The notes: generated from the sequence alone by a model not told the origin. 64,000 nucleotides of DNA from Sulfitobacter sp. 20_GPM-1509m (GCF_000620505.1 NZ_JIBC01000010.1:62001-126000); one strand, 5' to 3'; counted from the stretch's first letter, positions 51,416 to 62,300 are shown. A program made the numbers and translations.

Positions 51416-52821
51416 GTGATATTCTGATTGTGGATGACGAGCGGGACATCCGCGAGCTGATTTCCGATATTCTCAAGGACGAAGGTTTCGCAACGCGGCT
51501 TGCTGGCAATTCCGATGACGCGATGAGCGCGATCAACGCCGAGGCACCTGCGCTGATGATCCTGGACATCTGGCTGAAAGACAGTCGCATGGACGGCATC
51601 GACATCCTCAAGACGGTCAAACGTGACAACCCGGATGTGCCGGTTGTGATCATCTCGGGGCACGGCAACATCGAGATTGCCGTCGCTGCGATCAAACAGG
51701 GCGCTTACGACTTTATCGAAAAGCCGTTCAACATCGACCAGCTTCTGGTGGTGATCCGCCGCGCCATGGAAACCTCGCGCCTGCGCCGCGAAAACCAGAG
51801 CCTGCGCCGCCAGGACAGCAGCCCGACCCAGATGATCGGGTCCAGCGCGTCCTTCAAGGGGCTGATCTCGCAGCTGGACAAGGTCACCAAATCCAATGGT
51901 CGCGTGATGCTGACCGGTCCTGCGGGCGCGGGCAAGGAGCTGGCCGCGCGGTATATCCATGCCCATTCGAACCGCGCCTCTGCACCTTTTGTGACCGTGA
52001 ACTGTGCGGGCGTCGCTCCCGACCGCATGGAAGAGGTCCTGTTTGGACGTGAAAACGCCGAACGCGGGGTCGAACCGGGGTTGCTGGAGCAGGCACATGG
52101 CGGGGTGATCTATTTTGACGAGGTCGCCGACATGCCGCTGGGGACCCAGTCCAAGATCCTGCGTGTGCTGGTGGATCAACAGTTCACCCGTGTGGGGGGC
52201 AACGACAAGGTGCGGGTGGATCTGCGGGTGATTTCCTCGACCAACCGCGATCTGGAAAAAGCCATCGTCGCCGAAACCTTCCGTCAGGAGCTGTTCCATC
52301 GCCTGAACGTGGTGCCCATCGCCGTGCCGTCGCTGGAGGACCGCCGCGAGGATATTCCCGTTCTGGCGGACCATTTCATAGCCGAATTCAACACGGTTCA
52401 AGGACTGCCCAAACGCGACATCAGCGACGAGGCGCTGGCCCTGCTGCAAACGATGGTCTGGCCCGGCAACGTGCGCCAGCTCAAGAACCTGATCGAACGC
52501 GTGCTGATCCTCGGCGATGGCACCGGCCCGATCGAGGCGCGCGAATTGCCGGGCACCGACGAATCCTCAGGCGGCGAAGAGGGACGCGTCGTGCTGTCCG
52601 GTGCGCTGGCGACGCTGCCCCTGCGCGAGGCGCGCGAGGCCTTCGAGCGGGAATATCTGCTGACCCAGATCAACCGCTTTGGCGGCAACATCAGCCGCAC
52701 CGCCAACTTTGTCGGCATGGAACGCTCGGCGCTGCATCGCAAACTGAAAAGCCTGGGCGTGGTCACCTCGGCCAAGGCCGGTTCGCGCGTGGCTCATGTG
52801 GACGAGGCAGACGAAGCCTGA
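51412..52821 (+). CDS. ntrX: response regulator NtrX
   Basis: The 469 residues comprise a receiver (ILIVDDERDIRELI, LMILDIWLKDSRMDG, FIEKPFN), an AAA+ domain (GPAGAGKELAARYIH as Walker A, VIYFDEVADMPL as Walker B) and a C-terminal Fis-type domain (GNISRTANFVGMERSALHRKL). The sigma-54 loop region reads VLFGRENAERGVEPGLLEQA with no GAFTGA, so activation through sigma-54 is unlikely. It is followed by copy C of the dispersed palindrome. Confidence 0.95.
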   Translation: MSDILIVDDERDIRELISDILKDEGFATRLAGNSDDAMSAINAEAPALMILDIWLKDSRMDGIDILKTVKRDNPDVPVVIISGHGNIEIAVAAIKQGAYDFIEKPFNIDQLLVVIRRAMETSRLRRENQSLRRQDSSPTQMIGSSASFKGLISQLDKVTKSNGRVMLTGPAGAGKELAARYIHAHSNRASAPFVTVNCAGVAPDRMEEVLFGRENAERGVEPGLLEQAHGGVIYFDEVADMPLGTQSKILRVLVDQQFTRVGGNDKVRVDLRVISSTNRDLEKAIVAETFRQELFHRLNVVPIAVPSLEDRREDIPVLADHFIAEFNTVQGLPKRDISDEALALLQTMVWPGNVRQLKNLIERVLILGDGTGPIEARELPGTDESSGGEEGRVVLSGALATLPLREAREAFEREYLLTQINRFGGNISRTANFVGMERSALHRKLKSLGVVTSAKAGSRVAHVDEADEA

Positions 52822-52824
52822 TCA

Positions 52825-52883
52825 GGCTTCATCTTGCCGTACAAACTCCGGGGGAACGCCGCAGGCGTGGGGGCAGCGCCCCC
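52825..52883. repeat. dispersed GC-rich palindromic repeat, copy C
   Basis: GCTTCATCTTGCC, then AAACTCCGGGGGA, an inner ACGCC/GGCGT stem and GGGGGC...GCCCCC, just past the ntrX stop. It has the same layout as copies A and B. Confidence 0.75.
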
Positions 52884-52902
52884 GATACTCCGCGTGCAGA
52901 AA

Positions 52903-53373
52903 TCAGCCTTGGTTGACGATCTGGAAGCTGCCGTCGGAATTGCGGATCGCGCAGGATTTTGGCGTCAGCTGGGGCAGGGTGGAGGTGGCACCGACGGGGG
53001 CTGCCTGTTTCACACCTGCAGGACAGGCCGGAATGCTGGCGGGGCTATAGCCGCGGTCAGCCATGCACTGGTTTTCGACCCTTTTGCGCAGTGGCGCGTT
53101 CACATCGACCGTATAGACATCGCCCGGCAGGTAATATCCGCCCGTGGTGCTGCATGCACCGGAAGAGTTGCACACCTGGCGCGGCGGCACATATCTGGGC
53201 GGTGTGCGGCGCACCTGGTTGGCGACCGGCGCATCGCGCAGGGCCACCACCTGGCAGGCGGTTGTGTCACGCTGGACCGTGGCGACGGGCGTGCCCGCTT
53301 TGTAATACAGCGTCAGCGGTGCGCAGGCAGGCAGCGCAAGCGTCAGGATCAGGGTGGCAAGTCGTGTTTTCAT
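52903..53373 (-). CDS. putative lipoprotein
   Basis: The 156-residue precursor starts MKTRLATLILTLALPACAPL, with a lipobox-like LPAC that suggests a lipid-modified Cys at position 17. The mature part has several cysteines (ACQVVALRD, QVCNSSGACSTTGGYYLPGD, NQCMADRGYSPASIPAC, SCAIRNSDGS), probably paired in the periplasm. I do not recognise a named family. It is convergent with ntrX and divergent from trkA. Confidence 0.7.
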   Translation of the reverse strand: MKTRLATLILTLALPACAPLTLYYKAGTPVATVQRDTTACQVVALRDAPVANQVRRTPPRYVPPRQVCNSSGACSTTGGYYLPGDVYTVDVNAPLRKRVENQCMADRGYSPASIPACPAGVKQAAPVGATSTLPQLTPKSCAIRNSDGSFQIVNQG

Positions 53374-53490
53374 GTGGCAAGACTGACCCAAATCTTTACG
53401 ATTTACAATTGAATTGACCCGGTTTCGGCCATCTGTCATGCAGATGTTTCCGATCACTGTGGTTGCGGTTGCCAAAGGGGCAAGGAACGC

Positions 53491-54867
53491 ATGAAGGTCA
53501 TCATTTGCGGCGCGGGTCAGGTTGGCTGGCAGATCGCACGTCACCTGTCGAATGAGCGCAACGATGTTACCGTGGTCGACAGCGACCCCGACCTGGTGCG
53601 CCGCGCCACCGATTCTCTGGATGTTCAGGGGGTTGCGGGTTATGCCAGCTATCCCAACATTCTGGACCGGGCCGGTGCGCGCGATGCCGACATGATCATC
53701 GCCGCCACCCATTCGGACGAGGTGAACATGGTCACCTGTCAGGTGGCGCATTCGGTGTTCGGCATCAACCGCAAGATTGCGCGGCTGCGGTCGCAATCCT
53801 ATCTGGATGCGATCTATTCCGATCTCTACCGGCGCGATCACATGCCCATCGACGTGGTGATCAGCCCCGAACGCGAGGTCGCGGCAGCAGCCCTGCAACG
53901 GCTGCACACCACGGCCGCCTTTGACACCGAACGGTTCATGGACGGCAAGGCGCACCTGCTGGGCATCACCATCGAGGAAGAATGCCCCGTCGTGAACACG
54001 CCCCTGCGGCAGTTGACCGACCTGTTCTCGACCCTGCGTGCGGTGGTGGTCGGCGTGCGCCGCGACGGTACGCTGTTCACGCCCGAGGCCAAGGACCAGC
54101 TTTTCGTCGGTGACGATTGCTATGTCTTTGCCCATGTCGACGACGTGCCGCGCACGATGGAGATATTTGGCAAGAAGCTGTCCAAACAGGAACGTATCGT
54201 CCTGGTGGGCGGCGGCAATGTCGGTCTTGCGGTGGCATCCGAGCTGGAGAAACGCACCAGCCGCGTGCGGGTGAAGATCATCGAAAAGAACCGCAGGATC
54301 GCGGAACGCGCCGCCGAGGCGCTGGAGCGTACGATCGTGCTGAACGGTGACGGTCTGGACGTGGCCCTGTTGCACGAGGCCGGCGTGTCGCGCGCCGATG
54401 CGATGCTGGCGGTGACGGATGATGACAAGACCAACATGCTGGCCGCCGTGCGTGCCAAGAGCGAGGGCTGCCCCTATGCCATCGCGCTGATCAACGATCC
54501 CACGCTGGTCCCGATGATGGGGCCATTGGGCATCGACGCCTATATCAACCCGCGCGCCACGACCGTGTCGTCGATCCTGCGCCACATCCGCCACGGGCGG
54601 GTGCGCTCGGTCTATTCCATCGGGGACGCCGAGGCCGAAGTGATCGAGGCCGAAGTGCTGTCGACCTCGCCGCTGGCGGGCCGCAAGATCGGCGAGATCG
54701 AGTTTCCCGAGGGTGTGCTGGTCGGCGCCCTGCGCAAGGGCGGCGAAGTGATCCGCCCGCTGTCGTCCACCCGCATCGACGAAGGCGACACGATCGCGAT
54801 TTTCAGTCTGACCAAGGATGTCCCCGAGGTCGAACGGCTGATGCAAGTGTCCATCGACTTTTTCTAA
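53491..54867 (+). CDS. trkA: Trk system potassium uptake protein TrkA
   Basis: Peripheral NAD-binding gating subunit of the Trk K+ uptake system. The 458 residues form two RCK modules: MKVIICGAGQVGWQIARHL at the start and RIVLVGGGNVGLAVASEL near residue 232, each followed by a TrkA-C domain. The ATG comes after a GGCAAGGAACGC ribosome site. trkH starts one base after its stop. Confidence 0.96.
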   Translation: MKVIICGAGQVGWQIARHLSNERNDVTVVDSDPDLVRRATDSLDVQGVAGYASYPNILDRAGARDADMIIAATHSDEVNMVTCQVAHSVFGINRKIARLRSQSYLDAIYSDLYRRDHMPIDVVISPEREVAAAALQRLHTTAAFDTERFMDGKAHLLGITIEEECPVVNTPLRQLTDLFSTLRAVVVGVRRDGTLFTPEAKDQLFVGDDCYVFAHVDDVPRTMEIFGKKLSKQERIVLVGGGNVGLAVASELEKRTSRVRVKIIEKNRRIAERAAEALERTIVLNGDGLDVALLHEAGVSRADAMLAVTDDDKTNMLAAVRAKSEGCPYAIALINDPTLVPMMGPLGIDAYINPRATTVSSILRHIRHGRVRSVYSIGDAEAEVIEAEVLSTSPLAGRKIGEIEFPEGVLVGALRKGGEVIRPLSSTRIDEGDTIAIFSLTKDVPEVERLMQVSIDFF

Positions 54868-54868
54868 G

Positions 54869-56404
54869 ATGATGCGCCCGCCCAACCTTCAGGATCGCGT
54901 CTTGCAGTTGCCGCTGTTCCTGCTGATGTTCGGCGCGGCATCTGTGTCGATGCTGGTGCCCGCGATCCACGGCGGGGTGATCCGCGAACTGGCCACGGCG
55001 CGGGCGTTTTTGTATTCCGCCACGCTGGGCATCGTGATTTTCGGGTTGATCGCGCTGGCCCACGCAGGCCGCGCCCCGCGTCACGGCACGCTTGGGCCGT
55101 TGATGAGCCTCTTTGCCGCCTTTGCCTTTTTGCCGCTGTTTCTGGCCGTGCCCTTTCACGAGGGTCTGGGCACCACGTCGTTTCTGAACGCCTATATCGA
55201 GATGATCAGCTCGTTCACCACGACCGGGGCCACATTGTTCGACACGCCGGGGCGGTTGAACGACAGCCTGCATTTGTGGCGTGCCCAGGTTGGCTGGATG
55301 GGCGGGTTGCTGATGTGGATTGCTGCCAGCGCCATCCTTGCGCCGCTGAACCTTGGCGGGTTCGAGGTGACGGCCCGCGCAGAGCCAGGCCGCTTTGACG
55401 AACGCAACATGCGATATCACCACCCCGAAGGCCGCGCGCGGCTGGTCAAGGTGTCCAAGACACTGGTGCCGATCTACATCGGGCTGACGTTGCTTTTGTG
55501 GGTTCTGCTGATCTTTGGCGGCGACCGGTCGCTGGTGGCGCTGTGCCACGCGATGTCGATCATGGCCACCTCCGGTATCTCTCCTGTGGGCGGCATTTCC
55601 GGCTCGGCGGCGGGCATCAGCGGTGAGATGGTCATGGCGCTGTTCATGCTGTTCGCGCTGTCGCGCATGACCTTTTCCACGGACACGGTGACCTCGGAAT
55701 CTGGCGGTTTGCGCCACGACCCCGAATTTCGCATCGGCATCGCCCTTGTGCTGGGCGTGCCGCTGATCCTGTTCCTGCGGCATTTCATCGGCGCCATCGA
55801 CATCGGCGAACAGAACCGCCTGATTGCGGCGGTCGTGGCGCTGTGGGGCAGCGTGTTTACGGTGCTGTCCTTTCTGACCACCACCGGCTTTGCCAGTGCC
55901 CATTGGGAAACCTCGCAGAACTGGTCGGGTCTGGCGACACCGGGCATGATCCTGATGGGACTGGCCATGATTGGCGGTGGTGTGGCCACCACTGCTGGTG
56001 GGGTCAAGCTGTTGCGGGTCTTTGCGCTTTATCAGGCGGGCCTGCGCGAGATGGAAAAGCTGGTGCATCCCCATTCGGTCGGCGGTGGCACGGCGCTGGG
56101 TCGTCGTGTGCTGAAGGGCGGCGCCTTTATCGCCTGGATATTCTTCATGCTGTTCGCGATCAGCCTGACATTTGTCACCATGATATTGGGCAGTCTCGGG
56201 GTGGACTTCGAGTCTTCGCTGACCATGGCGGTGGCGGCATTGTCGACAACAGGCCCGTTGCTGGACTGGGCAGGCGACGCGCCGATCCGCCTTCAGGAAC
56301 TGGGGACGGGCGCAAAATCGGTTTTTGCCGCCGCGATGGTGCTGGGACGGCTGGAAACACTGGCCATCATCGCCCTTTTGACCCCGGACCTGTGGCGCGG
56401 TTGA
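54869..56404 (+). CDS. trkH: Trk system potassium transporter TrkH
   Basis: Ion-conducting subunit of the Trk system in the inner membrane. The 511 residues have the four pore-loop repeats typical of the family: SFTTTGATLFDTPG, IMATSGISPVGG, LTTTGFASAHWE and LSTTGPLLDWAG, between many membrane segments. Position right after trkA confirms the pair. Confidence 0.95.
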   Translation: MMRPPNLQDRVLQLPLFLLMFGAASVSMLVPAIHGGVIRELATARAFLYSATLGIVIFGLIALAHAGRAPRHGTLGPLMSLFAAFAFLPLFLAVPFHEGLGTTSFLNAYIEMISSFTTTGATLFDTPGRLNDSLHLWRAQVGWMGGLLMWIAASAILAPLNLGGFEVTARAEPGRFDERNMRYHHPEGRARLVKVSKTLVPIYIGLTLLLWVLLIFGGDRSLVALCHAMSIMATSGISPVGGISGSAAGISGEMVMALFMLFALSRMTFSTDTVTSESGGLRHDPEFRIGIALVLGVPLILFLRHFIGAIDIGEQNRLIAAVVALWGSVFTVLSFLTTTGFASAHWETSQNWSGLATPGMILMGLAMIGGGVATTAGGVKLLRVFALYQAGLREMEKLVHPHSVGGGTALGRRVLKGGAFIAWIFFMLFAISLTFVTMILGSLGVDFESSLTMAVAALSTTGPLLDWAGDAPIRLQELGTGAKSVFAAAMVLGRLETLAIIALLTPDLWRG

Positions 56405-56548
56405 CGCACTGGTAGACAATGTCAATCGCGCTGTGTGGGGTGTCTCTGTTTTTGGGCTGGAAACTCGGGAACTTGGCCTTCATACTCAGCCACAATGAGG
56501 GATGGCTTGGTCCGCAAGCCTACGACAAGAAAAAAGGTAAGAACCGAC

Positions 56549-56788
56549 ATGGCTTCGGACAGACAGAATTTGCAGGATGCCTTCCTGAACCACGTGCGCA
56601 AAACCAAGGTGCCCGTGACCATTTTCCTGATCAATGGTGTAAAGTTGCAAGGCGTCATCACATGGTTTGACAACTTCTGCGTGCTGCTGCGCCGCGATGG
56701 TCAGTCGCAGCTGGTGTACAAACACGCGATTTCGACAATCATGCCGAGCCAGCCGATCAGCCTGTACGAGGGCGAAGACGCCTCTTGA
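56549..56788 (+). CDS. hfq: RNA chaperone Hfq
   Basis: Hexameric Sm-like protein that pairs small RNAs with mRNAs. The 79 residues include Sm1 ([20 protein letters not shown]) and Sm2 ([13 protein letters not shown]), and [12 protein letters not shown] at the N-terminus. AAAAAGGTAAG precedes the ATG; the in-frame extension to 56435 is rejected. The stop overlaps the hflX start by 4 bp. Confidence 0.97.
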
Positions 56789-58083
56789 GCAAACCTCCGT
56801 TTCAGGTGGACGAAAGCGAAGGGCCCCGTTTCACACGGGCCTTTGTGCTGCACCCAGACATAAAATCCGACCGCAACCGGCGCGGCGCCGAGCTGGCGCT
56901 GGCCGAAGCCGTGTCTTTGGCCCATGCGCTGCGGCATCTTGAAGTGGTGGGCCATCTGGCCGTGCCGCTGCCCAAGGTGCACGCGGGTATGTTGTTCGGC
57001 AAAGGCAAGATCGAAGAGCTGCGCGCCCGGTTCGAGGCGGAAGAGATCGAGCTGGTGCTGGTCGACGGTCCCGTCACGCCCGTGCAACAGCGCAACCTTG
57101 AAAAGGCATGGGGGGTCAAACTGCTTGACCGCACCGGCCTGATTTTGGAAATTTTCAGCGACCGTGCTGCCACCCGCGAGGGCGTGTTGCAGGTGGAGAT
57201 GGCGGCCCTGAACTATCAACGCACCCGCCTTGTGCGCGCCTGGACCCACCTGGAGCGCCAGCGTGGTGGATTGGGCTTTGTCGGCGGCCCCGGCGAAACC
57301 CAGATCGAGGCCGACCGCCGTGCGATTGACCTGCAACTGGTGCGCCTGCGCCGTCAGTTGGACAAGGTGGTCAAGACCCGCACCCTGCACCGCGCCGCGC
57401 GGGCCAAGGTGCCGTTCCCGATCGTGGCGCTTGTGGGCTATACCAACGCCGGCAAATCGACGCTGTTCAACCGCCTGACCGGTGCCAACGTCATGGCCGA
57501 GGATATGCTTTTCGCCACGCTGGACCCGACCATGCGCCGTGTGGAACTGGACAACGGCCCCGAGATCATTCTGTCGGACACGGTGGGTTTCATCTCTGAC
57601 CTGCCCACGGAACTGGTCGCCGCCTTCCGCGCCACACTCGAAGAGGTGCTTGCCGCGGACATCATCTGCCACGTGCGCGACATCTCGCACCCCGAGACCG
57701 AGGATCAGGCCGACGACGTGCGCGAGATCCTGACCACGCTGGGGGTGGGCAACGAACGCCCGATGTTCGAGATCTGGAACAAGATCGACCTGCTTCCGCA
57801 AGCCGAGGCAGACGCCGCCCAGGCCCGCGCCGCGCGCGATCAGGACATCATCGCGATTTCGGCGCTGCATGGCACCGGTGTCGAAAGCTTCATGTCGATC
57901 ATTTCCGAGGCCCTTCAGGGCCGCGTCAGCCAAGAGGTTCTGCGCCTGAGCTTTGCCCAGGGCAAAAAACGCGCCTGGCTCTTCTCCGAAGGCGTGGCCG
58001 TGGACGAAGTACAGGACGAAGACGGTTTTGCCGTCACCGTCCGCTGGACCCCGAAACAGCGCGCCCAGTTCGAACAGGTCTGA
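56785..58083 (+). CDS. hflX: ribosome-associated GTPase HflX
   Basis: Splits stalled ribosomes under stress. The 432 residues have the N-terminal nucleotide-binding domain ([14 protein letters not shown]), the central [13 protein letters not shown] linker and the G domain with G1 [10 protein letters not shown]3 [10 protein letters not shown] and G4 NKID. It starts with TTG, overlapping hfq (TTGA), so output depends on coupling to hfq. The order hfq-hflX is widespread. Confidence 0.96.
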
Positions 58084-58122
58084 TCCCGCTTTCTTTTGGC
58101 CTCAAATATCCCGGGGGTCCGG

Positions 58123-58207
58123 GGGCAGCGCCCCCGGCTATTATCAAAGCGGGCAGCGCCCCCGTCTATTATCCAAACGGGCAGCGCCCCCGCATATCTT
58201 CCTAAAC
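58123..58207. repeat. three tandem 28-29-bp GC-rich units
   Basis: GGGCAGCGCCCCC followed by 15-16 bp of CTATTATC-type sequence occurs at 58123, 58151 and 58179. The first is preceded by CCGGGGGTCCGG (58111-58122). It lies between the convergent hflX and pseudouridine synthase stops. The last unit covers the stop of the latter. Confidence 0.8.
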
Positions 58208-58750
58208 CTCAACCGACCGCCACATGCCGCTGTCCAGCCCCTCAAGCGTCCAGTCGCCAATGCTGACACGCACCAGCCGCAGCGTGGGCAGGCCCACATG
58301 GGCGGTCATCCGGCGCACCTGGCGGTTGCGCCCTTCGGTCAGGGTCAGCTCGATCCAGCCATCGGGCACGGTCTTGCGCACCCGGATCGGGGGGGTGCGG
58401 GGCCACAGGCCGGCAGGTTCGTCGATCAGCCGCGCCTTTGCAGGCAGTGTTGGTCCGTCCTTCAACGTCACACCATCCCGCAACTGCGCCATATGCGCCT
58501 CGGTGGGGGTGCCTTCGACCTGAACCCAATATGTCTTGGGCTTCTTGAACTTGGGGTGGGCGATGCGGGCTTGCAGGGCTCCGTCCGAGGTCAGCACCAT
58601 CAGCCCCTCGCTGTCCCGGTCCAGACGTCCGGCGGGATAGACGCCGGGCACGTCGATGTAATCCGACAGGGTGGGGCGTGTCGTCGGGCTGCCCCGGTCG
58701 GTGAACTGCGGCAGCACGCCAAAGGGTTTGTTGAACAGGATGGTCGTCAT
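58202..58750 (-). CDS. RsuA/RluE-type pseudouridine synthase
   Basis: A 182-residue enzyme without an S4 domain, matching RluE length, which modifies 23S rRNA U2457 in E. coli. [15 protein letters not shown] starts the fold, [14 protein letters not shown] holds catalytic D44, and [19 protein letters not shown] is the conserved C-terminal motif. Its start overlaps the stop of the acylase gene (ATGA). The exact target base is inferred. Confidence 0.87.
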   Translation of the reverse strand: MTTILFNKPFGVLPQFTDRGSPTTRPTLSDYIDVPGVYPAGRLDRDSEGLMVLTSDGALQARIAHPKFKKPKTYWVQVEGTPTEAHMAQLRDGVTLKDGPTLPAKARLIDEPAGLWPRTPPIRVRKTVPDGWIELTLTEGRNRQVRRMTAHVGLPTLRLVRVSIGDWTLEGLDSGMWRSVEV

Positions 58751-61218
58751 TGCGTGGCCGGTTCCAGTTTGGTGATGCCCACGGATGCCGCACGGGCCAG
58801 CCCCTGATCCAGTGACATCGGGATATATTCGCCGCGCCGCCACAGCTGTGCCATGTCGTCATAGTGCCGTGACAGGAAGTGGCCGGATTGCCCGGTGGAT
58901 TCGATAAAGACCGAACTGTCGGGATCGGCAAAGTCGTAGACGCCGCGATACCCCGCCCCATGCACGTTCTCGAATGCATCCGCCCCGGCGCCGCCGCGCG
59001 TCAGCCCGCGTTGCAGGGTGTTGTCGCCGCCCGAGGTGCTTTGGCGGATGTTCACGAAGTAGCGCAGCACCGGCACGTCGCCCAGCACCGGGTGGTCCTG
59101 AATGGCCTGGTGTGCGTCGCCCCAGCGTAGCGATTCCAGTTGCGTGCCATAAGTCTCGCCGATCCAGATCAGCGCATCGTCCAGCGCCATGCGGGCCATG
59201 TCGGGGCAGGTCTCGACCGGCGCGCTTTGGCGCACGTCGCACCAGACAGAGGCCCCGCCCACGTCACGGAAGGCGCGTTCGATGAACAGCGGCTCCACAT
59301 GGGTCAGTTCGTTTGCCAGCGGGCCGATGTCGTCACGCACCATGCGGTCTTGCAGCGCACGCAGCCATGCGGCGTAGATCAGCGGCTCGGGCAGGTGTTC
59401 GTTCATCTCGCCGTTCCAGTCGGCCAGCAGGGTCAGAGCGCGCTGGCGCTGGCGTTCTGCGGTGCCGTCGGGGGCGGCCTCGCCGGTGAACCACAGTTCG
59501 GCCCCGATCAGCGGCAACAGGGTGCGCGCGGTGGCGCTGACCGTGTCCAGTTGCGCCTCGATAAAGCTGTCGCGGGTATGGACCTGCCGCGCCTGCATCA
59601 ACCGCTGCCAGCGTTGCACCCGCTGCGTGTCGCCCCAGCGATAGCTGATGTGGTTGGGAAAGGGCCGCTCGACCGTTTTGTTGTTGGTGTTGCCCAGGAT
59701 GCCGCCCAGCGGCGCGACAAAACCGGGGTTCGAGGCAAAGGACATCACGCCCTGCCAGCGGTTCTCGGGCAGGTAGCCAAACGATGGCATCCGCCCCTTG
59801 GACTGGTGGTTGGGATCGCGGCGCGGCACGGCGCCGACGGTTTTCATGGCGATCGTGTCCAGATCGGCCAGTGTCAAGTTCTGTGCGGGTGCCACGAACA
59901 TCTCGGATGCATTGATCGCCTCGGCCACATCCTGCGCCGACATCAGCCCGACTGCCCCGCTCAGCGAGGTGTCATTGGGCGACAGCGCGGTCCAGCTCAG
60001 CGCCGCCACATGCCCCGGGGGCGTCACCGCTCCGATGTTCTTGAAGCGGCCCGGCAGGACAGGTCCGTTGTCGGTCCAGCGCAGGGTCAGCGTGATCGGG
60101 TCTGCGTCCTTGATTGTGATGATGGACTTGCGGGTCTCGAATTCTTTCCAGCCGTCGGGGGTGCGGTACTGGGTGGGATTGTCGGGGTTCAGCTCTTCGA
60201 TGAACAGGTCCTGATCGTCGACATAGGCGGACGTCAGCCCCCAGCCCAGGCTGTCAGACCGACCTGTCAGCACTGCGGGTATCCCCGGTATCGTCGCCCC
60301 GATCACACCGCCCGCAGCCAGATCGAGATGTGCCAGATACCAGATGCCGGGGGCGCTGAAACCCAGGTGCGGATCATTGGCCAGCAGGGTGCCGCCCGAG
60401 GCCGAACGCGAGGGTGCTGCCGCCCATGCGTTGGACGCACCGGCAAAGGCTTCGGGTCCGAAGGGGGACAGCGGGTTGATGGTCTGCGGTGCCACGGCGG
60501 CATAGCGCGGAACGTCCGGCACAAGCGCGGCATATTCGGGCAGCGCGGCCACACCGGTGCCGGGAGCATCGGGCAGGATATCCACCAGCCGGTCCGGATC
60601 GGGCAGCGCCAGCGACATGCGGGCGCGCATGACTTCGGCGTCCAGCTGGCCCGACAGTTGCAGGGCCATCAGCTTGCCAACCGCGATGCTGTCGGCCGGT
60701 TGCCATGGGGCCAGTGCCATGGGAAATATGAAGAATTCCGGCGCACCACGCCCCAGCGCCTCTTGGTTGATCTGGGCGATGCGTGCATTGACGCCTGCGG
60801 AATAGGCTTCGAGCGCGGTCAGCGTCTGGGGCGATTGCGCGGCGACCGATTGCACGGCCAGACGGTAAATATCCAGCCGGCGGATAAAGCTGTCGGTTTC
60901 GACGGTCTTGACGCCAAACACTTCGGACAGCCGTCCCTGTGCCGTGCGGCGCAGCAGCATCATCTGCCACAGGCGGTCCTGGGCATGGACAAACCCCAGT
61001 GCAAAGAACGCGTCGGCATCCGTCTGGGCAAGGATATGAGGCACATTTGCATTGTCGCGCACGATTTCCGCCGGGGCGCTGATGCCCTGGACCCGCAGCG
61101 TCGCGTCATAGTTGGGCAGCGACCGTGAGGCGAGATAATAGATCATTCCCACGCCCAGCACGGCCAGCACGATCAGCCCGGCGGTCAGACGGACCAGCCA
61201 CTGAAATACGACAGCCAT
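58747..61218 (-). CDS. penicillin acylase family protein
   Basis: An 823-residue N-terminal-nucleophile hydrolase. A membrane anchor or signal ([23 protein letters not shown]) is followed by the alpha-chain part ([17 protein letters not shown]), the autocleavage site [13 protein letters not shown] with nucleophile S262, and the beta chain ([36 protein letters not shown]). Substrates of the family include beta-lactams and acyl-homoserine lactones. AHL turnover would fit a roseobacter but is not shown. It is divergent from the dehydrogenase gene. Confidence 0.9.
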   Translation of the reverse strand: MAVVFQWLVRLTAGLIVLAVLGVGMIYYLASRSLPNYDATLRVQGISAPAEIVRDNANVPHILAQTDADAFFALGFVHAQDRLWQMMLLRRTAQGRLSEVFGVKTVETDSFIRRLDIYRLAVQSVAAQSPQTLTALEAYSAGVNARIAQINQEALGRGAPEFFIFPMALAPWQPADSIAVGKLMALQLSGQLDAEVMRARMSLALPDPDRLVDILPDAPGTGVAALPEYAALVPDVPRYAAVAPQTINPLSPFGPEAFAGASNAWAAAPSRSASGGTLLANDPHLGFSAPGIWYLAHLDLAAGGVIGATIPGIPAVLTGRSDSLGWGLTSAYVDDQDLFIEELNPDNPTQYRTPDGWKEFETRKSIITIKDADPITLTLRWTDNGPVLPGRFKNIGAVTPPGHVAALSWTALSPNDTSLSGAVGLMSAQDVAEAINASEMFVAPAQNLTLADLDTIAMKTVGAVPRRDPNHQSKGRMPSFGYLPENRWQGVMSFASNPGFVAPLGGILGNTNNKTVERPFPNHISYRWGDTQRVQRWQRLMQARQVHTRDSFIEAQLDTVSATARTLLPLIGAELWFTGEAAPDGTAERQRQRALTLLADWNGEMNEHLPEPLIYAAWLRALQDRMVRDDIGPLANELTHVEPLFIERAFRDVGGASVWCDVRQSAPVETCPDMARMALDDALIWIGETYGTQLESLRWGDAHQAIQDHPVLGDVPVLRYFVNIRQSTSGGDNTLQRGLTRGGAGADAFENVHGAGYRGVYDFADPDSSVFIESTGQSGHFLSRHYDDMAQLWRRGEYIPMSLDQGLARAASVGITKLEPATQ

Positions 61219-61315
61219 AGACGCACTCTCACTTTGCTTGCACAGTTGACCCGATGTGCCTGACTGTTAGGAAAGGCGCAAGCGATAGGCAATACCGACG
61301 TAAAAGGAAGAACGA

Positions 61316-62188
61316 ATGGCAAAGCTGGCATTTCTGGGGTTGGGCGTCATGGGCGCGCCGATGGCGGGGCACCTGCAAAAGGCGGGTCACGACGTAACTG
61401 TCTATAACCGCACCACCTCCAAGGCGCAGGACTGGGTCGAGGATCACGGCGGCAAAATGGCCAAGACGCCCTTCGAGGCGGCCAAGGGTGCCGAATTCGT
61501 GATGTCCTGTGTGGGCAATGACGACGACCTGCGGTCAGTCTGTCTGGGCGACGAGGGCGCATTTGCGGGTATGACCAGCGGCGCGATCTTTGTCGATCAT
61601 ACCACCGTTTCGGCGCAAGTGACGGCCGAGCTTTATGCCGCTGCCGATGCCGCGCAGATCAGCTTTGTCGATGCACCGGTGTCGGGGGGACAGGCGGGGG
61701 CCGAAAACGGTGTCCTGTCGATCATGTGTGGCGGCGATCAGGGTGCCTTTGACCGCGCGCTGCCGATCATGGAGATTTACTCCAAGACGTGCCGCCGCCT
61801 GGGTGAAAGCGGCGCAGGTCAGAAGACCAAGATGTGCAACCAGATTGCCATTGCCGGTCTGGTCCAGGGCCTGTCCGAAGCGCTGCATTTTGCCGAAAAA
61901 GCGGGTCTCGACGGGCGCGCGGTGGTCGAGGTGATCAGCCAGGGGGCCGCCGGGTCGTGGCAGATGTCCAACCGCTATGAAACCATGCTGGACGACAAGT
62001 TCGACCACGGCTTTGCGGTGGACTGGATGCGCAAGGATCTGGGCATCTGTCTGGACACTGCCGATGAAAACGGCGCGTCGCTGCCGGTGACGGCGCTGGT
62101 GGATCAGTTCTACAAGGACGTGCAGAAGCTGGGCGGCGGGCGTTGGGACACATCCAGCCTGATCAAACGCCTGCGCGCGATGGGCTGA
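61316..62188 (+). CDS. 3-hydroxyisobutyrate dehydrogenase family oxidoreductase
   Basis: The 290-residue beta-hydroxyacid dehydrogenase begins with the Rossmann motif LAFLGLGVMGAPMAGHL. NRTT after beta2 suggests NADP preference. The substrate loop is FVDAPVSGGQAGAENG and the catalytic Lys is probably in GAGQKTKMCNQIAIAG. Candidates include glyoxylate, tartronate semialdehyde or succinic semialdehyde reduction. The exact substrate cannot be read from motifs. A GGCTCTGGCGG/CCGCCAGGGCC-type hairpin (62197-62221) follows the stop without a T-run. Confidence 0.87.
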   Translation: MAKLAFLGLGVMGAPMAGHLQKAGHDVTVYNRTTSKAQDWVEDHGGKMAKTPFEAAKGAEFVMSCVGNDDDLRSVCLGDEGAFAGMTSGAIFVDHTTVSAQVTAELYAAADAAQISFVDAPVSGGQAGAENGVLSIMCGGDQGAFDRALPIMEIYSKTCRRLGESGAGQKTKMCNQIAIAGLVQGLSEALHFAEKAGLDGRAVVEVISQGAAGSWQMSNRYETMLDDKFDHGFAVDWMRKDLGICLDTADENGASLPVTALVDQFYKDVQKLGGGRWDTSSLIKRLRAMG

Positions 62189-62300
62189 GCAGTCGCGGCT
62201 CTGGCGGTTGCCGCCAGGGCCGATTTGACCGGCTTGTTTAACCATCCTGAAACTTTGCGGAGCTAGGCTTGGGGCACACATCCTATTTTGAGGTTGCCCC

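Noticed and set aside
54803-56425. 540-residue minus-strand open frame
   Set aside because: Antisense shadow of trkH with a low-complexity His/Gln/Arg-rich translation.
58090-58210. CRISPR array
   Set aside because: There are three units, but the repeat part is a 13-bp palindrome and the 15-bp spacers are nearly identical to each other. There are no cas genes.
62197-62221. Terminator after the HIBADH-family gene
   Set aside because: A 10/11-bp stem exists but there is no T-run on either side. It is mentioned with the gene only.
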